Part shown: one piece after another, positions 17,601 to 24,134 of the stretch
How positions within the stretch are numbered: the first letter of the stretch is position 1
Layout: each line of letters begins with the position of its first letter
NCBI GenBank assembly: GCA_029561355.1
Contig: JAKQJD010000370.1
Span: forward strand, 1 to 35,797
From: Bacteroidota bacterium
GTDB lineage: Bacteria > Bacteroidota > Bacteroidia > Chitinophagales > Saprospiraceae
DNA length: 35,797 nt
Reading direction: 5' to 3'
Position numbers and translations under genes: made by a program
Notes under the pieces: generated by a model
Told to the model about the DNA's origin: nothing
Databases searched by the model: none
The model's input: only the letters and a program-made list of their open reading frames with translations

Positions 17601-19348
17601 GACCAGGCGAACGTGAACTGCGGCGGAGCCGGGTTGGTCACGGGGGTCGAGCCCAGCAAAACGCTGGCGGTTACCGTGCCGTCGGAACTGCCGTTGCAGG
17701 TAGGCAACTGGCTGGTTACGTCGAGCGCTACGCCGAGCGTCGGTACGTCGATGGTGAGGGTATCTTCTACGGAATTACCGAAGCCGTTGTTATCTGTCAC
17801 GCGGATGATGTAATCGCCGCTGGTAAGACCGGTGTATACGACCGTTCCACCCGCTGTCGCGATGTTCATCAGGCTGACGGGGCCGTTCGGGATTCTTTGG
17901 CGGATAACCTCATAAGGCCCTTGTCCGCCGGTGGCCGAAACCTGAATGCTGGCAGTGCCGTTACAAGTCGGGTTGATCACCGTAGCCGAAAATGACAGGG
18001 GAACAAAATCCACGCACACCTGTCCGTCGATAGCCGTCAGGGCCACCGCGGCGCCAAACTCGTTTTCCATATTAATGGCGGAAGGCGCGTTGGTGATGGT
18101 AAGCGGCGTACAATCGCCCAATTGCCCCACAACAGTAAAACAGACCTCAAAAAGTGTGGCGCTGTCCGGTATACTGATCACGTTACCGAGGTTCACCTGG
18201 TCGTAAATGATTGCGCCCAGTTGGCCGATATTCGTTCCCTGTGTGTTCAGGTTGCTCGCGTTGAATGTACCGATCGCCGGGTTGGGGTTCTGTACGTCGA
18301 TGTATTGCAGAATGGTGGGGTCCCAGTTCAATGAAAAAGAAGAACCTACGAGATCGAAGTTTTCCACACGGATTGGTACACAGATGGTAGAGCCGGGAGG
18401 CGACACCGTGTCAGGCATCGCAAAAACGATGTTGTCGGTTGCATCGCAGGACGCCATGTTGATCTGGAACGTGTGGCCGCAGCTCTTGCCGTCTTCCACA
18501 ACTACGTCGTAGAGGCCGGATTGTGGTACGGAAAATATAACATCCGCGCCATGAAACAGCTGTGTGGCAGCAGTTTGAATGACGGCGTGAATATTAGGGT
18601 CGGCAGCATTCGTGATAGTAATGGTGTATACCGCCTGGTTGTTCCACTGCGGGTAACCACCTTCAATACGGAATTTGCCGAGGCAGTCATTTCCGAAATT
18701 GGCGGAAACGCCGCTTTCGGTGATGGCATTAAGGTACACGACTTTAAATTCTACACTGGTGTTCACATTCACGCAGGTGCCCGGAGGTGTACCTTCGAAA
18801 CCCTGTGTGGCAAATGCGTCGAGCGTGATCGGTGCGAAGTGTACCAGGATGGGCTGGCCGCCGTTAAATGCCGTTTGCAGACCGCCGTTGTTGTTGAAAA
18901 GAATATCGCCATTCGCCTGGTCGGTCGCCACCCATATGCCGTTGGTGGCGCCGGGCAGAATACACGGGTCGGTCAGAATGGTGGGCAGATTGTCGCCCAT
19001 GATCGTCGGAGCGCAGGTGTAAAACGCCCAGCCGATACCGGGAGCGGTGGCGGGCTGCGGGTCGCCGGAAAGGTCGAAGTCGCCGTTGTGGTCGATTTGA
19101 ATCTGGTCGTTCCGGCAAAGGAAAATGGTATCCTGCGGACCCGCCAGATTGGTATCGTTGCTTTGCCCGTTGAAAGCGCCGAGGGTGAATGTGCCGGCAT
19201 TGTTGCACATCATTTCGGGGCTGTCACCGGAAGGTTGATAAGCAGGCGTTACGCGGGTCGGAACTGAGATGTTCTTAGGAACCTGGGCATGAAGGATCGT
19301 TGTCGCGCCGAACAGGCAGACGAACAACGGGATTAGCAATTTGTACAT
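14696..19348 (-). CDS. Giant SprB-like repeat adhesin with cohesin-like domain and T9SS type B (gliding-motility) C-terminal domain
   Basis: 1550 aa from the ATG at 19348 (MYKLLIPLFVCLFGATTILHAQ, a good signal peptide). An upstream in-frame ATG at 19372 would put eight polar residues before it. About residues 304-447 form a cohesin-like domain (DNIVFAMPDTVSPPGSTICVP ... GQVCVDF). From about 455 to 1420 there are ten or eleven SprB-type Ig-like repeats of roughly 80-95 residues. Each opens with a CxGxxDG-like turn (PTCNGSSDG, PSCFGYDDG, TSCNASADG, IQCFGDSTG) and contains FxYxWS/FQWSP and GxYxVTVTDxxGC. The last ~100 residues (from NVFIPNIFIPGN, with FNRWGELMYERESFYPDN and GVYVYTIEV) are the type B sorting domain. 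Such proteins are cell-surface adhesins moved by the gliding machinery in gliding Bacteroidota, though many paralogues serve other surface roles. A promoter and a terminator frame it as a single-gene unit. Confidence 0.9.
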   Translation of the reverse strand: MYKLLIPLFVCLFGATTILHAQVPKNISVPTRVTPAYQPSGDSPEMMCNNAGTFTLGAFNGQSNDTNLAGPQDTIFLCRNDQIQIDHNGDFDLSGDPQPATAPGIGWAFYTCAPTIMGDNLPTILTDPCILPGATNGIWVATDQANGDILFNNNGGLQTAFNGGQPILVHFAPITLDAFATQGFEGTPPGTCVNVNTSVEFKVVYLNAITESGVSANFGNDCLGKFRIEGGYPQWNNQAVYTITITNAADPNIHAVIQTAATQLFHGADVIFSVPQSGLYDVVVEDGKSCGHTFQINMASCDATDNIVFAMPDTVSPPGSTICVPIRVENFDLVGSSFSLNWDPTILQYIDVQNPNPAIGTFNASNLNTQGTNIGQLGAIIYDQVNLGNVISIPDSATLFEVCFTVVGQLGDCTPLTITNAPSAINMENEFGAAVALTAIDGQVCVDFVPLSFSATVINPTCNGTASIQVSATGGQGPYEVIRQRIPNGPVSLMNIATAGGTVVYTGLTSGDYIIRVTDNNGFGNSVEDTLTIDVPTLGVALDVTSQLPTCNGSSDGTVTASVLLGSTPVTNPAPPQFTFAWSPGTVPNPTGAVQAGVTAGNYSVTVTSTATGCTAAASGALGQPAIINNQNISVNAASCTGVCNGSISYTATGGTPYTNTGSNTYDFVWEYTPDVATPPAPLANGTGNGNPFVIADLCAGSYFVTITDANGCTSTDEVEVTDLRVVDLVLTTQTNTSCAKVDDGSACVEVQEAPASGGTYQFFWAPVGFTQTNPTATTSCYDGLAAGSYNVLATDAVGCADTLTVVITSPSELVIDTINLQQPTCTFQNDGAISTFTTGGTGGPNYTFQWSPNANNAMTSSINGLTPGTYTISVTDANGCKDSLSFDLALPAPPTIDGVDSVSVRCGNDGCLTVLTSTGVDFVWQDTSGNFLPSITNEACGLNGGVYIVTIRDAQGCATQDTLSLGTVELLAFSDTTYLLPSCFGYDDGRISVGVTGGNPNYSFQWTPSGQGTATLIDVAAGPYTVVVTDAQGCTLTGDFVLDEPPAIVNTFLGSPIQGVSCFGVCDGVASPIVQYATTPATSGNFSFVWDNGSTDSLRTDLCAGINVVTITDGGNCFLVDQVFIDGPTAVSYTTLDSTATSCNASADGGVCVTGSGGNGGPFTYLWSTSDATSCVTNLAAGVYSVTITDKDGCTGVYSTEVTEPDPIVLSEGAGTDIQCFGDSTGVLSVVITGGNTGTFTYSWSDGTNVVSTTANATNLPAGTYAVTATDAAGCTGALANLVLADPPPVQGSYLPYDPLLCNGDETTLVIDTIFGGAGGPFQFSLDFGVQLSQDFPITVGGGEHSITYFDVRNCEFTETITIDEPEPIVVTFNPAEIEIELGDSIVLQPVITGAVVDTFIWTPAELLTNPFVLNPTAYTFESQTYTLVVQDENGCAGTGSILINIDPNRNVFIPNIFIPGNPSGNNDYFNVYAGAGVKQVNFMRVFNRWGELMYERESFYPDNDNLAEGWDGRYKGDFVNPGVYVYTIEVEFLDDRVLLYRGDVTIIR

Positions 19349-19520
19349 GCGTGATGTGTAAGAATTTGACAAAGAATTGGTGGATGTGTTAACAAAAGCG
19401 GGGAATTGCGCTATTCAGATACTGTGCGTGGATAAAACGTTGTTCGTAACGGACAACTTTAACGTATCGGCGGGACACATGACTTTACAATAAAGGTGCC
19501 ATGCGCGCGCAGAATGGCCG

Positions 19521-19528
19521 CAAAAGTA
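19521..19528 (-). promoter_or_regulatory. -7 box (TACTTTTG) for the SprB-like gene
   Basis: On the minus strand TACTTTTG is an exact TAnnTTTG match. A TTTG lies 25 bp upstream, slightly longer than the usual spacing. It implies a 5' leader of roughly 165 nt before the ATG at 19348. Within that leader a small hairpin (GTTGTCC/GTTGTTC type, 5-nt loop) is visible near 19439-19457. Confidence 0.5.
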
Positions 19529-19627
19529 GACATTTGACCGCTATCTAACATATCAAAGTCAGAACAAATATTTAATTAATATGTGTACAGCCTGTTTCGA
19601 ACGACGCGAGAGAACGCGGTCTTAACT

Positions 19628-20884
19628 TTATTTATTGCTGTCCGAAGCGCTCCAAACCTGCCCGTTCAGAACAATTGTTTCCACCAGGTCGGTTCCGAAG
19701 GCATAAGGCAGGTAAGCCAGCGAGGGCATAGGCTGTGTAATGAAAAAACTGGCGGCTTTTCCCGGTGCTATGCTGCCGTGCGTATCCTCCATTTCCATGG
19801 CCCGCGCGCCGTTCAGGGTAGCCGCCTGGATGGCTTCTTCGGGCAGCATTTTCATTTTTATACATGCCAGGGCTACTACGAGCGACATGCGCCCGGAAGG
19901 GGAGGAGCCCGGATTGAAGTCGGTAGCCAGTACCACAGGCAATCCTGCATCGATCATGCGGCGGGCCGGCGCGTACGGAATGCCGAGGAAAAATGCGCAG
20001 GAAGGAAGCAGGGTTGGCAGGGTGTCGCTTTGGAGCAATGCCTCTATTTCGGCGTCGCCGGTATATTCCAGGTGGTCTACGGAAATAGCGCCTGCGGCGA
20101 TGCCTGCCTGGACGCCGCCGGTATAACCCAGTTCGTTGGCGTGAATTTTGGCTTTCAGGCCGTGTTGTGCGGCGGCATCGAGGATACGTCCGGTTTCTTC
20201 CACGGTAAAAAAGCCCTGGTCGCAGAACACGTCGCAGTAATCCGCCAGGTTTTCTGCTACAACTGCCGGCAACATCTCCTTGATAATCAGCGAAATATAG
20301 TCTTCTCTTCGCTCTTTGTATTCCGCCGGTACGGCATGCGCACCCAAAAAGGTGGCTTTAATAGGAATCGGGCTGACGGCTTTGAGCCGCCGGATGACGC
20401 GCAGCATTTTGAGTTCGCTTTCCAGGCTCAAGCCGTATCCGCTTTTGATTTCGATGGCGCCGGTGCCGTAGCTGATCACTTCCTGCAAGCGCTTCCAGGC
20501 GCCTTCGAACAGTTCATCTTCCGAAGCAGCCTGCAGGCGCCGGGCCGAATTCAGGATGCCGCCGCCCTGCTGCGCGATCTCTTCATAACTCAATCCGCGG
20601 ATTCGGCTCACAAACTCCTCTTCCCGGCTCGCCGCAAACACGATGTGCGTATGCGAGTCGCACCAACTCGGAAAAACCATCCGCCCGCTTGCGTCGATCA
20701 CGGTATCCGCCGTTTCCGGGCATTCCGGCATGGGGCCGAAAGAATGGATCCGTCCGTCTTTTGCCAGCAGATACGCGTCGTGCAGCACCGGCAAGGCTGC
20801 CATTTCAGCGCCTTTTACCAGAGAACGGGGAGCTGTTTCTGCCTGTACGAGGGTTTTGATGTTTTTGATCAGCAGGGTAGGCAT
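19628..20884 (-). CDS. hutI: Imidazolonepropionase
   Basis: 418 aa from the ATG at 20884 (MPTLLIKNIKTL). An ATG 20 codons upstream exists, but that extension overlaps the promoter. The enzyme opens the ring of 4-imidazolone-5-propionate to N-formimino-L-glutamate, the third step of histidine degradation, in the cytosol. Evidence: the amidohydrolase metal motif SHTH (His78, His80) followed by IVFAASREEEF, the substrate loop KSGYGLSLESELKMLRVI, the metal-ligand strand KIHANELGYTGG, SVDHLEYT, and LATDFNPGSSPS with the conserved Asp. The length is normal. No hutH, hutU or hutG lies nearby, so the pathway genes must be dispersed. It diverges from a lipoprotein gene with overlapping promoters. Confidence 0.96.
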   Translation of the reverse strand: MPTLLIKNIKTLVQAETAPRSLVKGAEMAALPVLHDAYLLAKDGRIHSFGPMPECPETADTVIDASGRMVFPSWCDSHTHIVFAASREEEFVSRIRGLSYEEIAQQGGGILNSARRLQAASEDELFEGAWKRLQEVISYGTGAIEIKSGYGLSLESELKMLRVIRRLKAVSPIPIKATFLGAHAVPAEYKERREDYISLIIKEMLPAVVAENLADYCDVFCDQGFFTVEETGRILDAAAQHGLKAKIHANELGYTGGVQAGIAAGAISVDHLEYTGDAEIEALLQSDTLPTLLPSCAFFLGIPYAPARRMIDAGLPVVLATDFNPGSSPSGRMSLVVALACIKMKMLPEEAIQAATLNGARAMEMEDTHGSIAPGKAASFFITQPMPSLAYLPYAFGTDLVETIVLNGQVWSASDSNK

Positions 20885-20931
20885 GTTTATGTAAATAAAA
20901 GGCAATGGACAATGGAAGTACGACAGGTTCG

Positions 20932-20959
20932 TTTGGAACGGCAAAACTATTTACTTTTG
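20932..20959 (+). promoter_or_regulatory. Promoter TTTG-N16-TACTTTTG for the 177-aa lipoprotein
   Basis: TTTG at 20932-20935 and TACTTTTG at 20952-20959 match both Bacteroidota promoter boxes, with 16 bp between them (slightly short). The ATG is at 21002. The -7 box is only 2 bp from the opposite-strand -7 box of hutI. Confidence 0.6.
20942..20949 (-). promoter_or_regulatory. -7 box (TAGTTTTG) for hutI
   Basis: On the minus strand TAGTTTTG is an exact TAnnTTTG match, 57 bp ahead of the hutI ATG at 20884. The -33 region is not convincing. It lies inside the spacer of the divergent promoter at 20932-20959. Confidence 0.45.
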
Positions 20960-21001
20960 GCCGGTCATTTTGGAACTGCTTCCAATACATTTTTTAAGGT
21001 A

Positions 21002-21535
21002 ATGAAAATCAATCGTTTATCCGAAAATTTCCGGCTTTTTTTTCCGGTGCTACCGGGTGCGGCTGCGTTTGCCGTCTCTATTCTCCTGCAAACGGGCTGC
21101 CAGACACAGGTCACCTGCAAATACAAGCCGGCACCGGTGTTCGAAGCCGGACTGCCGCACGTTACGGACTATCATTTTGAAAAACAGGGCAACCAGTCGC
21201 TCGAAAGCCTGATGCTCGACACGGGCGTTTTGTTGGAACTCAACCAGGATATCTGCAACGAATCGCGGCAGGAATACCGGTTTAATGTAAAAGGCGACTT
21301 TTCGAAATTTCCCGATTCCCTGTGGCTGAAGGAAGCGTCGCGGCAACTGGTTTTCCTAAGCACCTTTTCCGCCAAACAATCGGCCCTGAAAGCCTGGGCC
21401 GACGTGATCGAACAGCGCCGCAGCGAAATGCGCCTTGGCGAAGACCGCGAAATGCAGCCGGGTATTTTTGTGCGTGTGGACCGGGTGGTAAGCCCGGAAG
21501 AGAGCACGCTGGTGCTGGTCTTTACGCAGAAGTAG
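21002..21535 (+). CDS. Hypothetical lipoprotein, 177 aa
   Basis: The open frame extends far upstream (to 19583), but that part is antisense to hutI. The ATG at 21002 starts a natural protein with an N-terminal hydrophobic segment ending LLQTGC, a probable lipoprotein signal although the residue three before Cys is Gln. Promoter boxes just upstream support this start. The mature part (CKYKPAPVFEAGLPHVTDYHFE...) contains a predicted mixed fold and no motif I recognise. The C-terminal third (GIFVRVDRVVSPEESTLVLVF) reads as beta-strands. Function unknown. Confidence 0.75.
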   Translation: MKINRLSENFRLFFPVLPGAAAFAVSILLQTGCQTQVTCKYKPAPVFEAGLPHVTDYHFEKQGNQSLESLMLDTGVLLELNQDICNESRQEYRFNVKGDFSKFPDSLWLKEASRQLVFLSTFSAKQSALKAWADVIEQRRSEMRLGEDREMQPGIFVRVDRVVSPEESTLVLVFTQK

Positions 21536-21566
21536 AGATTCCCGGTCGCTGGCCCTCTGGGCAAAA

Positions 21567-21796
21567 GCATCAAAATAGTATTTAACTCAAGTTGTGATCT
21601 ATGGCCCGGAGGGCCAATATCTTTGTAGAAAATCGAATATGCGGATGGTAAGCGGCCCAGCGGGCCGCTATCTAATTTCCTTTTCCGACAAGATGCCGGC
21701 CCGCTGGGCCGGAACGAGACGGTGGCACATCATTCTACAAAGATATTGGCCCTCCGGGCCATAGGTCACAACTTGAGTTAAATACTATTTTGATGC
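21567..21796. repeat. Large inverted repeat E with four GGCCC-N3-GGGCC mini-hairpins
   Basis: Arms of 64 bp (21567-21630 and 21733-21796) are reverse complements with one mismatch. Each arm contains a small hairpin, GGCCC-GGA-GGGCC (21603-21615) and its counterpart GGCCC-TCC-GGGCC (21748-21760). The 102-bp centre adds AGCGGCCC-AGC-GGGCCGCT (21651-21669) and CCGGCCC-GCT-GGGCCGG (21696-21712). The whole can fold as a multi-branched cruciform. It occupies most of the 288-bp gap between two convergent genes. No transposase is present; it could be a MITE- or REPIN-like element, and could also end transcription from both sides. Confidence 0.92.
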
Positions 21797-21823
21797 ATTT
21801 GCCTGGCTATAGGCTCCCTGATC

Positions 21824-22432
21824 TCAGACTTTTTTGCGCGGTTTCAGGTTTTTCTGAATCCATTTCACCTCTTCTTCCGGCGTTATTTCGTCCAGTTTGT
21901 TTAACCTGCTGAAGGTTCCTGTGGCGACGTCGTAGGGCTTGCTGTCTTCAAAATAGGGCCCGGCCGCGCCGATCATCCAGCCTTTTTTGGCTGCCTTGTG
22001 CGGCTCGTTTACACGGAATTTGTACACGTGGTAATAACCTTTTTCCCCGAAAACATCGATATCGACCCGTTTCAGGTGCTCCATTTCATCCGGAACCGCA
22101 TCGAGTTCGGTTGGGAATTCCAGCCAGTTGGCAAGCGTGCTTTCGGCGCCTTTTTCGATGGTCAGAAATGCTGCGGGAAACAAACCCGTCTTATCGAATT
22201 TCTTTAAAAGCCGGTAAGTGGACTCGCGCGTCCGACGGTCTGCCGCATATTTTTCTATTTCTGCGGCACGGATCGTCTTCTTCTTTTCCAGCCGCATGAT
22301 CAGGTCCTTCAACCGTTCAAACCTGCGATTCCGAATACTCCGTTTTTCTTTTTGAAATGCAAATGCGCGGTAGGCGGCGAAAAACAAAACGGGTATAACA
22401 ACGATGGAGACAAGTGCGAGGAGCAATTTCAT
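21824..22432 (-). CDS. Hypothetical membrane-anchored protein, 202 aa
   Basis: Residues 1-25 are one hydrophobic segment (MKLLLALVSIVVIPVLFFAAY) followed at once by a basic stretch (FQKEKRSIRNRRFERLKDLI), typical of a signal anchor with the remainder in the cytoplasm. Residues 26-75 are probably helical or coiled and rich in Lys/Arg/Glu. The C-terminal part (VFGEKGYYHVYKFRVNEP ... KKGWMIGAAGPYF) looks beta-rich. It begins 17 bp after the flippase gene on the same strand, so the two are almost certainly co-transcribed; this may tie it to envelope polysaccharide work, which is inference only. Confidence 0.78.
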   Translation of the reverse strand: MKLLLALVSIVVIPVLFFAAYRAFAFQKEKRSIRNRRFERLKDLIMRLEKKKTIRAAEIEKYAADRRTRESTYRLLKKFDKTGLFPAAFLTIEKGAESTLANWLEFPTELDAVPDEMEHLKRVDIDVFGEKGYYHVYKFRVNEPHKAAKKGWMIGAAGPYFEDSKPYDVATGTFSRLNKLDEITPEEEVKWIQKNLKPRKKV

Positions 22433-22449
22433 AGAATACGGGCGCGGTT

Positions 22450-23949
22450 TTACGAACGCTTTATTTTTCCTGCCAGCATTTTCACCATATCGTTCAGATC
22501 CTGTGAAAACCTGAAATAATAGGCTATTCCGCCGAAAATCAGCACGAACAACCCCGAACGAATGGCAATATCGAGCAGGTGAACGTCCGTTTTAGGGAAA
22601 TAAAACACCAGCGCATAGGCCATTAGTCCGGCTGCAAGTACAAGCAAGGTGTTTTTGGAAAACGGCTGCAATTTGAATTTGTACCACACCAGGCCCACAC
22701 TGATCATATTGTACGAAGCCACGGAAATAAGGGTGGCAACGGCCGCCCCGTCGATACCCCATTTCGGTACCAGCCACAGGTTCAGGGAAATGTTGGCGAC
22801 GGCCAGTATGCTCAGCGAAACGAGGGCATACAGGTAGTATTTGGAATAATACATCAGGTAGTTGTTCAGCCCGGTGCCCATTTCCACCAGCCTGGACAGG
22901 CCGATGTAAAGCAGCACGAATTTTCCGGCCGACACTTCCGCACCGTTCGGCATCACCTTGAATAACTCGTCGATGGACGTCCAGGCCGCTCCGAATAACA
23001 GCACGCCAATCACTAACAGGTTGATAGACACCTTTTTATAAAGACTTTCCAAAGCCGGCCGGTCGTCTTTGGCCAGGTATTGCGCCACGGAAGATGCGCT
23101 GGCAGCATACAGACCTTTGGTCGGAATATCGATGGCGGCGGCGATGTACCCGGCAATGGAATAAATGCCGGCGGCTTTTAATGTCTGCATGGAGCCGACC
23201 ATAAAAACATCCACCTTCGAAGCGAGTTGCAGCGCGAAACCGCCGACCGCTCCGAACAGGATAAACTGCCATAATTCTTTGCGAAGTGCCGGCGTCAGAA
23301 ATGCCGGCTGCGGTTTCCAGTGCCATTCCTTCAGCCAGCGCAGGTAAAAAATCAGCGAGATCATCACCAGTGCCGAATGCGCCACCAAACCGTACAAAGC
23401 CGTTTCCAGGGTGATCCATCGCTGCCACACGGCGATCAGGAGAAACGGCGCCACCACTTTTTGAGAAAAATCCAGCAGCAGGGTCGGAACGACAATACGT
23501 TTGAAATTGGAGGAGTATATACTCAATACCACGCCGATTGCATAAAAAAACGCCAGCGGCAGCGCTATCCAGAAATAAGTTGGAAGCAGGTTGGCGCTTT
23601 CCTCAGACTTGGCACGCGACTGCATGAAATGAATGATCTCATCCCAGAAAACACCTATCAATGTGCCGCTGATGAGAAAACCGATGCAACAAAGTGTTAC
23701 CAGCAGCGCCACAAATCCGTGGTGGCCTGCCTGCTTGTTCTGAAAACGGGGAAAAAAACGAATGGCGACAGTATTGGCGCCGAATGTGAGCAGCGGCACC
23801 CCGATCATCCCGACCGATTGTAATACCTGAAACAGGCCGTAGGCTATCAGTGCATGGGGATATACAAAAAACGTACTGACCGCTCCGATCATCAACCCGA
23901 CCAGGTTGACGATGGAATATTTCATCGTTTGCCGCCGTATAACACCCAT
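22450..23949 (-). CDS. Polysaccharide flippase-like (Wzx/MVF-type MOP superfamily) membrane protein
   Basis: 499 aa, strongly hydrophobic along its whole length with about 14 predicted membrane segments, as in the MOP/MVF exporters. Typical sequence pieces are LMIGAVSTFFVYPHALIAYG near the N-terminus, YGLFQVLQSVGMIGVPLLTFG, then ASKVDVFMVGSMQTLKAAGIYSIAGYIAA in the middle. The predicted role is moving lipid-linked saccharides (O-antigen or exopolysaccharide units) across the inner membrane. The start at 23949 is used; a second Met at residue 9 (MKYSIVNLVGL) is equally possible. No glycosyltransferases are nearby. The 202-aa gene follows after 17 bp. Its upstream region is taken by hairpin F. 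Confidence 0.88.
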   Translation of the reverse strand: MGVIRRQTMKYSIVNLVGLMIGAVSTFFVYPHALIAYGLFQVLQSVGMIGVPLLTFGANTVAIRFFPRFQNKQAGHHGFVALLVTLCCIGFLISGTLIGVFWDEIIHFMQSRAKSEESANLLPTYFWIALPLAFFYAIGVVLSIYSSNFKRIVVPTLLLDFSQKVVAPFLLIAVWQRWITLETALYGLVAHSALVMISLIFYLRWLKEWHWKPQPAFLTPALRKELWQFILFGAVGGFALQLASKVDVFMVGSMQTLKAAGIYSIAGYIAAAIDIPTKGLYAASASSVAQYLAKDDRPALESLYKKVSINLLVIGVLLFGAAWTSIDELFKVMPNGAEVSAGKFVLLYIGLSRLVEMGTGLNNYLMYYSKYYLYALVSLSILAVANISLNLWLVPKWGIDGAAVATLISVASYNMISVGLVWYKFKLQPFSKNTLLVLAAGLMAYALVFYFPKTDVHLLDIAIRSGLFVLIFGGIAYYFRFSQDLNDMVKMLAGKIKRS

Positions 23950-23975
23950 ACTACAAATTTGATCCGCTACTTATC

Positions 23976-24090
23976 GGTAGCACGGCCTTCAGGCCGTCGG
24001 GAAAAGGGCCTTTTAAGGCCCTTTAATTAATTTTTTATGCCAGGACGGCCATGAATGGCCTTGTCCCGACGGCCTGAAGGCCATGCTACC
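23976..24090. repeat. Hairpin element F (nested GGCC palindromes)
   Basis: Outer arms of 27 bp (23976-24002 and 24064-24090) are reverse complements with one mismatch. Nested inside are a palindrome AAGGGCC-TTTTAA-GGCCCTT-like (24004-24024) and a second stem GGACGGCC/GGCCTTGTCC-like (24042-24065). It lies between two same-strand genes, after the protease stop side and before the flippase start, so it may separate their transcripts. It has the same general design as element E but a different sequence. Confidence 0.88.
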
Positions 24091-24099
24091 TGTTCGCCG

Positions 24100-24134
24100 C
24101 CGACTTCGCACTTCGCACTACCGACTTCGCACTT
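24100..24134. repeat. Short direct repeat, two 14-bp units
   Basis: The unit CCGACTTCGCACTT occurs at 24100-24113 and 24121-24134, separated by CGCACTA, itself a partial copy. The second unit overlaps the stop codon of the metalloprotease gene (TAA at 24135-24133). It is the arm-like tandem part next to hairpin F. Confidence 0.85.

Noticed and set aside
19583..21001. Upstream extension of the lipoprotein frame (474 codons)
   Set aside because: It is antisense to hutI, and the promoter and signal peptide support the start at 21002.
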